Positions 32,332 through 40,960 of a DNA stretch of 64,000 nt are shown piece by piece; positions within the stretch are counted from its first letter, which is position 1; every line of letters begins with the position of its first letter. Position numbers and translations under genes: made by a program. Location: NCBI RefSeq assembly GCF_023074185.1, contig NZ_JADPKY010000030.1, positions 1-64,000 on the forward strand, given 5' to 3'. A model generated the notes under the pieces. The model saw only the letters and a program-made list of their open reading frames with translations, did no database searches and was not told where the DNA came from. Source of the stretch: Bradyrhizobium sp. 132 (GTDB taxonomy: Bacteria; Pseudomonadota; Alphaproteobacteria; Rhizobiales; Xanthobacteraceae).

Positions 32332-33759
32332 ATGAACGTCAATCAATCCGCCACCCCTCCGCTTGCGCCCGAGTTGATCGAACAATTCCGCAAGATCGTC
32401 GGCGATCGCCATGCCATCACCGATGCGGCCGACATCGAGGCGTACGTCACCGAGGAGCGCAATTTGTTTCACGGCCGCTCGCCGCTGGTGCTGCGCCCGG
32501 GCTCGACCGCGGAGGTCTCCGCGATCTGCAAGCTGGCTTCCGAGCACAGAATTGCGCTGGTGCCGCAGGGCGGCAATACCGGCCTCGTCGGCGGACAGAC
32601 GCCACACAATGGCGAGGTGGTGGTGTCGCTGCGGCGGCTGGACAAGATCCGCGAGGTCGACGTCGCCTCCAACACCATGACTTGCGAGGCCGGCGTGGTG
32701 CTGCAGATCGCGCAGCAGAAGGCCGCTGAAATGGACCGGCTGTTTCCGCTCTCGCTCGGCGCGGAAGGGAGCTGCACCATCGGCGGCAATCTCTCGACCA
32801 ATGCCGGCGGTACGGCCGCGCTCGCCTATGGCGTCGCGCGCGAGATGGCGCTGGGGCTCGAGGTGGTGCTGGCGGACGGGCGCGTTCTGGGCGTGCTGTC
32901 GAAGCTGAAGAAGGACAACACCGGCTACAATCTGCACAACCTCTTCATCGGCGCCGAAGGCACGCTCGGCATCATCACGGCCGCGACGCTGAAACTGTTT
33001 CCAAAGCCGCGGTCGATCGAGACCGCCTTCGTCGGGCTGAAGTCGCCTGACGCGGCGCTGAAACTCCTGACGATCGCGCAAAGCGAGGCCGCCAATGCGC
33101 TGACGAGCTTTGAACTGCTCTCGGAGCTGGCGGTCGATTTCTCGATCCGCCATGGCATCGACGTGCGTGACCCGCTCGCGCAGAAACATCCCTGGTACGT
33201 GCTGATGGAATTGTCCTCTCCGGGCGACGACGCCCGCACGCCGCTGGAGACGATCCTCGGCCGCGCCATGGAGGACGAGATCGTCGACGACGCCGTGATC
33301 GCGGCCAATCTCACCCAGCGCGCCGGCTTCTGGAAGCTGCGCGACGAGATGTCGTCGGCGCAGAAGCCGGAGGGCGGCTCGATCAAGCACGACATTTCCG
33401 TGCCGGTGGCCACTGTTCCCGCCTTCATCACGGAGGCCAATGCCGCCGTAGTGAAGCTGATTCCCGGCGCGCGGCCGGTGCCGTTCGGCCATCTCGGCGA
33501 CGGCAATCTGCACTACAATGTCAGCCAGCCGATCGGCGCCAACACCGCGGATTACCTGGCACGCTGGCACGAGATGAACGCAGTGGTGTTCGCGATCGTG
33601 TTGCGCATGGGCGGCTCGATCTCGGCCGAGCACGGCATCGGCGTGCTCAAGCGCGACGAGCTGCCTGACGTGAAGGACAAGACCGCGTTCGAGCTGATGC
33701 GGTCCATCAAGGCAATGCTCGATCCGCTTGGAATCATGAACCCGGGAAAAGTGCTGTGA
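32332..33759 (+). CDS. FAD-linked D-2-hydroxyacid dehydrogenase/oxidase (GlcD/D2HGDH family)
   Basis: The 475-residue protein has the VAO-type FAD-binding domain (PQGGNTGLVGGQ near 85-96, GAEGSCTIGGNLSTNAGG near 145-162, LHNLFIGAEGTLGIIT near 205) and the C-terminal cap with FGHLGDGNLHYN (~390) and SAEHGIGVLKR (~430). These are the metal/substrate-site motifs of D-lactate, glycolate and D-2-hydroxyglutarate dehydrogenases. Which hydroxyacid it uses cannot be read from sequence. The ATG at 32332 has GAGAAGAG upstream. Its stop overlaps the start of the GNAT gene (GTGA), so they are coupled. Confidence 0.9.
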   Translation: MNVNQSATPPLAPELIEQFRKIVGDRHAITDAADIEAYVTEERNLFHGRSPLVLRPGSTAEVSAICKLASEHRIALVPQGGNTGLVGGQTPHNGEVVVSLRRLDKIREVDVASNTMTCEAGVVLQIAQQKAAEMDRLFPLSLGAEGSCTIGGNLSTNAGGTAALAYGVAREMALGLEVVLADGRVLGVLSKLKKDNTGYNLHNLFIGAEGTLGIITAATLKLFPKPRSIETAFVGLKSPDAALKLLTIAQSEAANALTSFELLSELAVDFSIRHGIDVRDPLAQKHPWYVLMELSSPGDDARTPLETILGRAMEDEIVDDAVIAANLTQRAGFWKLRDEMSSAQKPEGGSIKHDISVPVATVPAFITEANAAVVKLIPGARPVPFGHLGDGNLHYNVSQPIGANTADYLARWHEMNAVVFAIVLRMGGSISAEHGIGVLKRDELPDVKDKTAFELMRSIKAMLDPLGIMNPGKVL

Positions 33760-34199
33760 GTGCTCTCGAGATCGATGCGATCAATGACGCCGATGTCGAG
33801 CCTGTCGTCGCGCTGTGGCAGCGCTGCGGCCTGACGCGGCCGTGGAATGATCCGCACTCGGACATCGCGCTGGCGCGACGGCGCGACAATTCCACCATCC
33901 TGATCGGTCGCGACGGCGGCGCGATCGTCGCGACCGTCATGGTCGGCCATGACGGCCATCGCGGCTGGGTCTATTACGTCGCGGTCGACCCCGATGGCCG
34001 CAAGCGCGGCCATGGCCGGGTGATCATGGCCGCCGCCGAGGACTGGCTGCGCCAGGCCGGCATTGCAAAGCTCCAGCTCCTGGTCCGGCGCGAGAACGCG
34101 CAGGCCAATGCGTTCTATCAGTCGCTGGGTTTTGAGGAATCGACCTCGGTGATGTTCCAGAAGTGGCTCGACGGCCGCGACACGACTCCAAGCAACTGA
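33756..34199 (+). CDS. GNAT-family acetyltransferase (YpeA-like)
   Basis: This 147-residue single-domain acetyltransferase starts at a GTG overlapping the oxidase stop by four bases. WVYYVAVDPDGRKRGHGRVIM (residues ~69-88, given in part) is the acetyl-CoA pyrophosphate-binding motif A, and ENAQANAFYQSLGF is motif B. Length and sequence style resemble E. coli YpeA. The amine or protein substrate is unknown. Confidence 0.85.
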   Translation: MSALEIDAINDADVEPVVALWQRCGLTRPWNDPHSDIALARRRDNSTILIGRDGGAIVATVMVGHDGHRGWVYYVAVDPDGRKRGHGRVIMAAAEDWLRQAGIAKLQLLVRRENAQANAFYQSLGFEESTSVMFQKWLDGRDTTPSN

Positions 34200-34220
34200 G
34201 CAAGCAACTGAGATCGAGCC

Positions 34221-34802
34221 ATGACCATTTCCGACCGCGTCCGCATCAAGGACGTCCGCGTGCTCTCGGACAACTGGACCACCCTCAAGAACACCACGTT
34301 GGAGTACCGGCGCGCCAATGGCGAATGGCAGACGCAGCACCGGGAAACCTACGAGCGCGACAACGCCGCCGCCGTGCTGCCGTATAATCTCGCACGGCGC
34401 ACGGTGATCCTGGTGAAGCAATTCCGCCTGCCGGCCTTCATCCGCGGCTACGACGATTTGCTGATCGAGGCGGCCGCCGGCGTGCTGGACGATGCCTCGC
34501 CCGAGGTGCGCATCCGCGCCGAGGCCGAGGAGGAAACCGGCTATCGCCTGCACCACGTCGAGAAAGTGTTCGAGGCGTTCATGAGTCCCGGCGCCATCAC
34601 CGAGAAGCTGCATTTCTTCGTCGCCGAATACGAGCCGGAGATGCGGGTCAGCGACGGCGGCGGCCTCGAACATGAAGGCGAGGACATCGAGGTGCTGGAG
34701 CTCGGCATCGACGAGGCGCTGGCGATGATCGCGGACGGGCGCATCATCGACGCCAAGGCGATCATGCTGTTGCAATACGCGGCGCTGCATCTGTTTCGGT
34801 AG
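34221..34802 (+). CDS. Nudix hydrolase, GDP-mannose pyrophosphatase NudK-like
   Basis: At 193 residues this matches NudK in length and layout. The N-terminal WTTLKNTTLEYRR segment and the Nudix box AAAGVLDDASPEVRIRAEAEEETGYRL (residues ~90-117, given in part) with the E-x-x-E-E-T-G core are clear. FMSPGAITEKLHFFVAEY follows as in ADP-sugar and GDP-mannose pyrophosphatases. Family enzymes split GDP-mannose or ADP-ribose. The start ATG lies 21 bases after the GNAT stop, with a small duplication (AGCAACTGAG twice) just before. Confidence 0.85.
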   Translation: MTISDRVRIKDVRVLSDNWTTLKNTTLEYRRANGEWQTQHRETYERDNAAAVLPYNLARRTVILVKQFRLPAFIRGYDDLLIEAAAGVLDDASPEVRIRAEAEEETGYRLHHVEKVFEAFMSPGAITEKLHFFVAEYEPEMRVSDGGGLEHEGEDIEVLELGIDEALAMIADGRIIDAKAIMLLQYAALHLFR

Positions 34803-34874
34803 GTTGCTTACCCTTGAGCTCACCTCCAACTATCAATAGTCTGTTGCCAACAAGAACCACAGGAGACGCGCCCC

Positions 34875-35804
34875 ATGACCGCTTCGCGCGACGACGAATT
34901 CGGCTTTGCGCCCGACTATGATGCCCCCGTCCCCTATATGCAGCGCACGCGGGACTATTACACCGCGATCGGCTACACCACGGCGTATCGCTGGGCCCAC
35001 TACACCGAGGCGCCGTTCCAGCCGCTGAAGAAGCCGCTGGCGCAATCGCGCGTGACCATCATCACCACGGCCGCGCCGTACGATCCCACCAAGGGCGACC
35101 AGGGGCCGGGCGCGGCGTATAACGGCAGCGCAAAGTTCTACCAGGTCTATGACGGCGACACCGCGAAGCCGCACGACCTGCGCATCTCCCATATCGGCTA
35201 CGACCGCAAGCACACCTCGGCCACCGACAACGGCACCTGGTTTCCGCTGCCGCAGCTTTTGAAGGCGAGCGCCGCCGGGCGCATCGGCGAGGTGGCCCCG
35301 CGCTTCTTCGGCGCGCCGACCAACCGCAGTCATCGCGTCACCCTCGACACCGACGCGCCGGAAATTCTGGCGCGGGCCGTTGCCGACAAGGTCGATGTCG
35401 CCGTGCTGGTGCCGAACTGCCCGGTCTGCCATCAGACCACCGCGCTGGTGGCGCGGCATCTCGAGGCGAACGGCATTCCGACCGTGATCATGGGCTGCGC
35501 CAAGGACATCATCGAACACGCCGCCGTGCCGCGCTTTTTGTTCTCGGATTTCCCGCTCGGCAATTCCGCCGGCAAGCCGCACGACATCGCCTCGCAGGCG
35601 CAGACGCTCGAGCTGGCGCTGAAACTGCTGGAGACCGCGAGCGGCCCGCAGACCACGATGCAGTCGCCGCTGCGCTGGAGCGAGGACGCCTCCTGGAAGC
35701 TCGACTACAACAACGTCGCGCAGCTCACACCTGAAGAGCTGGCGCGCCGCCGTGCCGAATTCGACAAGCAGAAGGAGCTCGCGCGCGGCAACCGCGCCGC
35801 CTGA
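34875..35804 (+). CDS. GrdB-like (glycine/sarcosine/betaine reductase selenoprotein B family) protein
   Basis: This 309-residue protein resembles the aerobic, Cys-containing relatives of the selenoprotein B subunit of glycine and betaine reductases. The redox motif is VPNCPVCHQTT near residue 180, where selenoproteins have Sec-containing variants. The TWFPLPQLL and DVAVLVPN strands, and PTVIMGCAKDIIEHAAVPRFLFSDFP, fit the family. The reaction in aerobic alphaproteobacteria is not established. The CaiB-type CoA-transferase gene follows after 36 bases and is probably co-transcribed, hinting at a shared CoA-ester pathway. ATG at 34875 follows CAGGAGA. Confidence 0.75.
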   Translation: MTASRDDEFGFAPDYDAPVPYMQRTRDYYTAIGYTTAYRWAHYTEAPFQPLKKPLAQSRVTIITTAAPYDPTKGDQGPGAAYNGSAKFYQVYDGDTAKPHDLRISHIGYDRKHTSATDNGTWFPLPQLLKASAAGRIGEVAPRFFGAPTNRSHRVTLDTDAPEILARAVADKVDVAVLVPNCPVCHQTTALVARHLEANGIPTVIMGCAKDIIEHAAVPRFLFSDFPLGNSAGKPHDIASQAQTLELALKLLETASGPQTTMQSPLRWSEDASWKLDYNNVAQLTPEELARRRAEFDKQKELARGNRAA

Positions 35805-35840
35805 CGTCCTCCGACAACCAAAACAAAAAGGGAGAGCGAC

Positions 35841-37034
35841 GTGACGCGACCGTTCGAAGGCGTGAAGATCCTGGACTTCACGCAAGTGCTGGCCGGCCCT
35901 TATGCGAGCTACCAGCTCGCGCTGCTGGGCGCCGACGTCATCAAGGTCGAGCGGCGCGAGGGCGAGGACATGCGCCGCACGCCGCTGTCGCGCGAATGGG
36001 CCGACCGCGGCCTCGCGCCGGCGTTCCAGGCCATCAACGGCAACAAGCGCAGCCTGACCCTCGATCTGCAAAAGCCCGATGCGATCGCGATCGTGAAGAA
36101 GCTCGCGGCAAATGTCGACGTCGTCATGGAAAATTTCCGGCCGGGCGTGATGGACAAGCTCGGCATCGGTTATGAGGCGCTGTCCGCGATCAATCCAAAG
36201 CTGATCTACTGCGCGGTATCAGGCTTCGGCCAGACCGGCCCGGATCGGCTGCGCCCCGGTTATGACGGCAAGATGCAGGCGCTGTCGGGCATCATGGCGA
36301 TCACGGGCCATCCGGAGACCGGCCCGACGCGCGCGGGCTTTGCGGTGTGCGACGTGCTCTCGGGCGCGACCGCTGCGTTCGGCGTGTCGAGCGCGCTGTA
36401 CCAGCGCGACCGCACCGGCAAGGGCCAGCTCATCGACGTCTCCATGCTGGAAGCGACGATGGCGTTTCTGTCGGGGCAGATCGCGGACTGGTCGGTCGCG
36501 GGCCATCGCCAGACACTGTCGGGCAATCAGGCGGTGAGCCGCCGGACCACGGCGAATTTGTTTCGATGTGGTGACGGCCACATCCTGCTCGCCGTCAACA
36601 ACGAGAAACAATATCGCGCGCTGATGTCTGCGCTCGGCCGCGAGGACACGCTGACCGACCCGCGCTTCGCCGACTGGTTTGCGCGCAACGACAACGAGCC
36701 GGCGTTGCGCGCCATCATCGAGGAAGCGCTCGCGGCCAGGCCTGCGCGCGAATGGGAGACGATTTTGGAAGATGCCGGCGCGCCCTGCGCCAGCATCTGG
36801 AAGGTCGAGGAGGTGATCGACCATCCGCAGATCAAGGCGCGCGGTGCGATCCAGGAGCTGGATACGCCCTACGGGCGCCTGCGCTTCGCCGGCAGCGGGT
36901 TCAAGCTCGCCCATGGCGGCGGCAAGCTCGACCGGATGGCGCCGGAGCTCGGCGCGGATACGAATGCGGTGCTGGGCGAGCTAGGTTTTGATGCGGCGGC
37001 GATTGCGGAGTTGAAGGCGCGGGAGATTGTTTGA
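35841..37034 (+). CDS. CaiB/BaiF family CoA-transferase
   Basis: A 397-residue family III CoA-transferase. ILDFTQVLAGPYAS (10-23), VIKVERREGEDMR (33-45), NKRSLTLDLQKPD (68-80) and VMENFRPGVMDKLG (95-108) are the standard motifs. The residue aligned with the catalytic Asp of formyl-CoA transferase appears as Glu in DVSMLEATMAFL (~200), a substitution also common in the family. Such enzymes move CoA between carboxylic acids through an acyl-enzyme anhydride. GGGAGAG precedes the start codon by a short spacer, and the GTG at 35841 is the start. Confidence 0.9.
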   Translation: MTRPFEGVKILDFTQVLAGPYASYQLALLGADVIKVERREGEDMRRTPLSREWADRGLAPAFQAINGNKRSLTLDLQKPDAIAIVKKLAANVDVVMENFRPGVMDKLGIGYEALSAINPKLIYCAVSGFGQTGPDRLRPGYDGKMQALSGIMAITGHPETGPTRAGFAVCDVLSGATAAFGVSSALYQRDRTGKGQLIDVSMLEATMAFLSGQIADWSVAGHRQTLSGNQAVSRRTTANLFRCGDGHILLAVNNEKQYRALMSALGREDTLTDPRFADWFARNDNEPALRAIIEEALAARPAREWETILEDAGAPCASIWKVEEVIDHPQIKARGAIQELDTPYGRLRFAGSGFKLAHGGGKLDRMAPELGADTNAVLGELGFDAAAIAELKAREIV

Positions 37035-37046
37035 GGGCGCCGCCGC

Positions 37047-37802
37047 CTAAAACAACGACCCCTGCCCGCCATCCTCCGATCCAACCGCCTTCCGCACGAC
37101 CTTCTTCGGCTTCACCGCTTCCGCCTCGATCTCCTCCGCGCTGATCGGCAGCAACAGCTGCTCGTCATCATTTGCGACGCGGTTGACTCGAGTAGTGACC
37201 GGGTGCCAGGCGAATTCGCCGATGCGCGGGGCGGTCATCAGCGGCAACACGGTGTCGACGTCATCGCTGCGGCTGTCCAGCCAGCGCTCGAAATCGCGCG
37301 GGCCGATGGTGACGGGCACGCGGTCATGCAACGTGGCGAGATCCTCGCTCGCCGCCGCCGTGACGATCGCGGCCGTGTCGAGCTCTTCGCCGTTCGGCCC
37401 GACCCAGGTCTCGAACAATGCGGCAAAGCCGAGCGGCTCGCCGTCGGCGCGGTGGATGAAGAAGGGCTGCTTGCGGCCGTCGATCGACTTCCATTCGTAA
37501 TAGCCGTCGGCCGGAATCAGGCCGCGCCGCCGGCGGATCGCGCGCTTGAACGCGGGCTTCTCCAGCACCGTCTCGGAGCGGGCGTTGATCAGCAGCGTAA
37601 ATCCTTTGGGATCCTTGAGCCAGCCCGGCAACAGGCCCCAGCGCATCAGGCGGAAATGCCGCGCGCCGTTCTCGGCCAGCACGACCGGAATCGGTTGTGT
37701 CGGGGCCACGTTGAACCGGGGCGGGAAATTCGGCTGCTCGATATAGCCGAACAGTTGCCGCAAAGCCGCCGGGGCTGAAGTTATGACGAAGCGTCCACAC
37801 AT
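37047..37802 (-). CDS. yedK: SOS-response-associated protein YedK/HMCES (abasic-site DNA-protein crosslinker)
   Basis: YedK shields abasic sites in single-stranded DNA by a thiazolidine link through its Cys2. Here the protein opens MCGRFV, so Cys2 is present once Met1 is removed. RFNVAPTQPIPV (28-39), MRWGLLPGW (~53), NARSET (~72), GLIPADGYYEW (~93) and the late ERWLD and HPVTTRVN (with His) motifs complete the active site. At 251 residues it is slightly longer than E. coli YedK, with a Lys-rich tail. It converges with the CoA-transferase gene, ending 13 bases from it. Confidence 0.92.
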   Translation of the reverse strand: MCGRFVITSAPAALRQLFGYIEQPNFPPRFNVAPTQPIPVVLAENGARHFRLMRWGLLPGWLKDPKGFTLLINARSETVLEKPAFKRAIRRRRGLIPADGYYEWKSIDGRKQPFFIHRADGEPLGFAALFETWVGPNGEELDTAAIVTAAASEDLATLHDRVPVTIGPRDFERWLDSRSDDVDTVLPLMTAPRIGEFAWHPVTTRVNRVANDDEQLLLPISAEEIEAEAVKPKKVVRKAVGSEDGGQGSLF

Positions 37803-37865
37803 CCTTGAGCGCCTATATAGGGTCCGTTCAGGTCCTTTTAACCCCGAACGTCAACACTGCGGCAG

Positions 37866-38366
37866 ATGAGCTCAACGGTCCCCCAGCCGGCGCGAATGCA
37901 TGGACAGACGGGGCCCGAGGCCGCGGCCTGGGCCGAGCGGCTGCGCGTCGCCAACATCAACCCGCGGACCGGGCTTGCCACCGACTATCTCAACCATTTC
38001 AATGAAGCCGTGATGCTGCTGGAAATGGTCCCGGACATGCCGGAATGCGCGGAAGATTTCTTGACCTGGTCGCCGCTGTCCTACGCCGAGCATTTCACCG
38101 CCTCGAATTTCAAGGCCCGGGATCTGGCGATCGAGGCCTATGACAAGGCCGACCCGAACGTGCGCGCCCAGTTCGACCATCTCACCGACACCATGACCTC
38201 GATTCTGTCAGCGGTCGGCTCGGCCATGCGCGAGGTCGAGAAGGACACGACCCGCGTCCGCCTCGCCGAGCAAGCCGCAGTCTGGGTCAGGCCGCTGATC
38301 GCGGCCTGCGGCGGCATCATCAATGGCGGTGCGGAAGCCGACGTCGACACCATTATGGCGAACTGA
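37866..38366 (+). CDS. Conserved hypothetical helical protein
   Basis: This 166-residue protein is predicted to be mostly helical (RLRVANINPRTGLATDYLNHFNEAVMLLEMVPDM in part; later QFDHLTDTMTSILSAVGSAMREVE). It has no signal peptide or membrane segment. Proteins of this appearance are widespread in Bradyrhizobium and relatives but have no assigned role that I know. It is 63 bases from the divergent yedK and 18 bases before a Nudix gene, probably in one transcript. Confidence 0.7.
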   Translation: MSSTVPQPARMHGQTGPEAAAWAERLRVANINPRTGLATDYLNHFNEAVMLLEMVPDMPECAEDFLTWSPLSYAEHFTASNFKARDLAIEAYDKADPNVRAQFDHLTDTMTSILSAVGSAMREVEKDTTRVRLAEQAAVWVRPLIAACGGIINGGAEADVDTIMAN

Positions 38367-38384
38367 GCCCGAGCAGGTGAAGTC

Positions 38385-38819
38385 ATGGCCGCGGTCGTCC
38401 AGCCCACCCATCCCCAGCTCGCGGTCAGTGCCGCGATTTTTCGCGACGGCAAGGTGCTCCTGACCCGCCGCGCGCGCTCGCCCGCAAAGGGGTTCTATTC
38501 GCTGCCCGGCGGCCGGGTCGAGTTCGGCGAATCGCTGCACCAGGCGCTGGCGCGCGAGGTCGACGAGGAGACGGCGCTCGATATCGACATCATTGGCCTG
38601 GCCGGCTGGCGCGAAGTGCTGCCAGCCACGGCCGGCGCCGGCCACTATTTGATCATGTCCTTTGCCGCCCGCTGGGTGGCGCGGGAGCCTGTTCTCAACG
38701 ACGAGCTCGACGATTACCGCTGGGTCGCCCCAGAGGCCCTGGCGAGCCTCGGCGACCTCAAGCTGACCGGAGGGCTGGAAGAGGTCATCCAGTCGGCCCA
38801 CCGGCTGATCGGCCCCTGA
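38385..38819 (+). CDS. Nudix hydrolase
   Basis: A 144-residue single-domain Nudix protein. The box GGRVEFGESLHQALAREVDEETALDI lies at residues ~43-68 (G-x5-E-x7-R-E-V-D-E-E), with the metal-binding Glu pair intact. The leading AAIFRDGKVLLTRRA strand is typical. It probably cleaves an NDP-sugar, NADH or mutagenic nucleotide; the substrate is not evident. GAGCAGGTGA sits upstream of the ATG. Confidence 0.85.
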   Translation: MAAVVQPTHPQLAVSAAIFRDGKVLLTRRARSPAKGFYSLPGGRVEFGESLHQALAREVDEETALDIDIIGLAGWREVLPATAGAGHYLIMSFAARWVAREPVLNDELDDYRWVAPEALASLGDLKLTGGLEEVIQSAHRLIGP

Positions 38820-38863
38820 CCCCGCCTTGCGTCTACCGCCCCGAGGGGGCATACACCCCGCCG

Positions 38864-39241
38864 ATGTCCACGCGATTTCTGGCCATTTTTGCCCTGCTTC
38901 TCACCTGTGCCTCCGCGCCCGCCCGGGCCCAGGACGGGGCAGCGCCGTTTGACGGCGATTTGCAGCGGCTGGCGGAGATCCTCGGCGGGCTGCACTATCT
39001 GCGCGGCATCTGCGGGTCCAACGAGGGCAACAAATGGCGCAGCGAGATGCAGGCGCTGATCGATGCCGAAACCCCCGCGGGCGAGCGCCGCACCCGCATG
39101 ATCGCCGGCTTCAACCGCGGCTATAACGGTTTTCAGCAGACCTACCGCAGCTGCACGCCGGCCGCGACGGTGGCGATCCGCCGCTACATCGAGGAAGGCT
39201 CGAAGATCTCGCGCGATCTCACGGCACGCTACGCGAACTGA
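38864..39241 (+). CDS. TIGR02301-family periplasmic protein
   Basis: This is a 125-residue secreted protein. The N-terminal LAIFALLLTCASAPARA is a signal peptide with an ARA-Q cleavage site near residue 22. The mature part has YLRGICG and RGYNGFQQTYRSC, with two Cys probably in a disulfide. It matches the pattern of the alphaproteobacterial TIGR02301 family, whose function is unknown. Confidence 0.8.
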   Translation: MSTRFLAIFALLLTCASAPARAQDGAAPFDGDLQRLAEILGGLHYLRGICGSNEGNKWRSEMQALIDAETPAGERRTRMIAGFNRGYNGFQQTYRSCTPAATVAIRRYIEEGSKISRDLTARYAN

Positions 39242-39271
39242 TTTACTGCCAACCGCATCCAGACCGTGAAC

Positions 39272-39390
39272 TCCTCATCCTGAGGAGCGCGGAACGCGCG
39301 TCTCGAAGGATGAAAGGCCCTGCTGCTGCAGCAGGGCCTCTATGGTTCGAGACGCGTGCTTCGCACGCTCCTCACCATGAGGGTTGGGCA
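39272..39390. repeat. Intergenic palindromic repeat element
   Basis: The left arm (CTCATCCTGAGGAGCG, CGCGTCTCGAAGG) and right arm (GGTTCGAGACGCG, GCTCCTCACCATGAGG) are inverted copies. The centre holds an 11-bp stem AGGCCCTGCTG/CAGCAGGGCCT (39315-39325 and 39329-39339) with a 3-base loop. Elements of this sequence are dispersed in Bradyrhizobium intergenic regions. Confidence 0.75.
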
Positions 39391-39526
39391 TCGGGGAACT
39401 CTGTCATCGTCTTTGTACACAGCCGTTAACCGTTCCTAAAGATGTGGCCTAGCGGGCGTTAACGCGCGTGCTACACCTCTCGCACAGCGCATCGCCGTGG
39501 ACGCGCCTCCAGCCCTGTCGAGTTTC

Positions 39527-39793
39527 ATGAGCCATCCAGTGTCCTACGCCCCCGCCCGCGCGCCGCTGCCCGATCACGAGCAGAAACAGGCCGCACTGAG
39601 CTATCTCAACGAGGCCTGGGCCGAAGCGCGCCATGATGGCGTCGACGGCGACTGCCTGGCGCAGGCGAGCCTGTTCGCGGCCCTGGCCGAACTCGTCGGC
39701 ACCTATGGCGAGGACGCGGTGGCGAAATTCGTCGAGGGCTTTCCCGGCCGGATCCGCAACGGCGAATTCTCGGTCGACATCTCCAGACAGTAA
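39527..39793 (+). CDS. Small conserved hypothetical protein (88 aa)
   Basis: The chosen start is the ATG at 39527 (MSHPVSYAPAR); a GTG at 39497 would add ten residues. The protein is acidic and helical (QKQAALSYLNEAWAEARHDG, LAQASLFAALAELVGTYGEDAVAKFV in part). It seems to belong to a family common in Bradyrhizobium, with no function known to me. It stands alone between the palindromic element and the converging cupredoxin operon. Confidence 0.65.
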   Translation: MSHPVSYAPARAPLPDHEQKQAALSYLNEAWAEARHDGVDGDCLAQASLFAALAELVGTYGEDAVAKFVEGFPGRIRNGEFSVDISRQ

Positions 39794-39828
39794 GCCTTTC
39801 TCCAGGCAGTAAGCCTTGCCGAAAATGA

Positions 39829-39847
39829 CCCCGCCGCACGGGCGGGG
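39829..39847. terminator. GC-rich hairpin, possible terminator
   Basis: CCCCGCC (39829-39835) and GGCGGGG (39841-39847) pair around a 5-base loop, shortly after the stop of the 88-residue gene. No T-run follows, so termination activity is uncertain. Confidence 0.4.
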
Positions 39848-40005
39848 CCAGTCTACGGATGAATGACTTTACGACGAAGTCTCGGCGAAGACGTCGCGAA
39901 GCCTGCCGTGTTTATCGCACGGAAGCGGCCTCCACCGGCCAAGCATTAGTCTCGTCAGGGCCGGGAGTTGTTCCCGCAGCCATCGGGAATGCGCGCCCCA
40001 GCCCG

Positions 40006-40323
40006 TCACGGCTCGATCTTGAGCGTCGCTTTCATGTTGGGATGATAGCGGCAGTAATAATCGACCGTGCCCGCCTTCTTCAAAACGAACGTCCCCGATT
40101 TTTTCGCCGGCAGGTTCACGTCGAAATCGCCGTTCCCAGCGGTCGCGGTGTGGGCGAAGACGTCCTTGTTGATCCATTCCACGGTGTCGCCGACCTTCGC
40201 CGAAGCGTCTTTCGGCGACATTTCGAGATTCTCCATCGTGATTTCTATGGTCGCGGCGTGCGCCGGGACGGCCATCGCCACGAGCACGACCGCTGTCGCG
40301 ATCGCAGACAATCGTCCCGGCAT
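40006..40323 (-). CDS. Amicyanin-like cupredoxin (type 1 copper protein)
   Basis: A 105-residue periplasmic protein. A signal peptide (about residues 1-24, ending PAHA-A) precedes a cupredoxin fold. The copper ligands are visible as the His in VFAHTAT and CRYHPNM (Cys, His and Met with C-x2-H-x2-M spacing). It would carry electrons or bind copper in the periplasm. It follows the DUF4142 gene by 12 bases, with GGAGAGG before the ATG at 40323, in a set with the sigma factor upstream. Confidence 0.88.
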   Translation of the reverse strand: MPGRLSAIATAVVLVAMAVPAHAATIEITMENLEMSPKDASAKVGDTVEWINKDVFAHTATAGNGDFDVNLPAKKSGTFVLKKAGTVDYYCRYHPNMKATLKIEP

Positions 40324-40335
40324 CGTCACCTCTCC

Positions 40336-40869
40336 CTATTTCAGTTCAGCCGCGACGTGCTCGGCGTGCTGCTGATGCGCCTGGAAGATTTTCAGGCCGG
40401 TCTGCAGCAAGCTCTTCAACTCGGCATTGTTGGCGGACGGAATGAGCTGCGTCTCCAGCGCGCCGTTGACCGCCTTGTGGTAGGCGACCTCGTTCGCGAC
40501 ATAAGCCTTGTCGAAGGCCGCGCCGTCCAGCTTGCCGAGCTCGGCCAGCTTATCGCTCGCCTGCTTCGACAGCGCCTTGCTGGTGTCGTTGTCTTCAGGC
40601 GTAACGTTCAGCTTCTTGACCAGCGCCAGCGCCTGCTTGTTGACGGCCTCGTGGTCGCGCAGCATGTCCTCTGCAAATGCCTTCACATCCTTGTTCTTGG
40701 CCTTCTTCTGCGCCTGCTTGGCCGCGTTGATGTCGATCACGCCCGCGGTGTAGGCGATGTGGGCGATCTGCGGATCGGTCGGCTTGTCGGCTGCTCTGGC
40801 GCCTTGCAGCAGCGCGGGGCTCGACAACAAAATTGCTGCGGCGATCGCCGCACTCCAACGAACGAACAT
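40336..40869 (-). CDS. DUF4142 secreted protein
   Basis: The 177-residue protein has a signal peptide (residues 1-~26, ARA-A) and a ferritin-like four-helix DUF4142 domain: HIAYTAGVIDINAAKQA, DVKAFAEDMLRDHEAVNKQAL, and the late IFQAHQQHAEHVAAEL carrying paired His. The family's role is unknown, but it often accompanies ECF sigma factors and stress or redox genes, as here. It probably shares a transcript with the cupredoxin gene. Confidence 0.85.
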   Translation of the reverse strand: MFVRWSAAIAAAILLSSPALLQGARAADKPTDPQIAHIAYTAGVIDINAAKQAQKKAKNKDVKAFAEDMLRDHEAVNKQALALVKKLNVTPEDNDTSKALSKQASDKLAELGKLDGAAFDKAYVANEVAYHKAVNGALETQLIPSANNAELKSLLQTGLKIFQAHQQHAEHVAAELK

Positions 40870-40960
40870 GGTTTGACACTCCTGTGCTGCCGGACGGATT
40901 GCCGGCGCTTTGCTTCACAGGCGTTGGATGGAGTTTTCGCGCGAACGTTCCCGAAAAACT

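Noticed and set aside
32191..33633. Minus-strand 480-codon ORF opposite the FAD oxidase
   Set aside because: It is an antisense frame in G+C-rich DNA with an Arg/His/Gln-rich product of no family resemblance, while the plus-strand oxidase has every motif.
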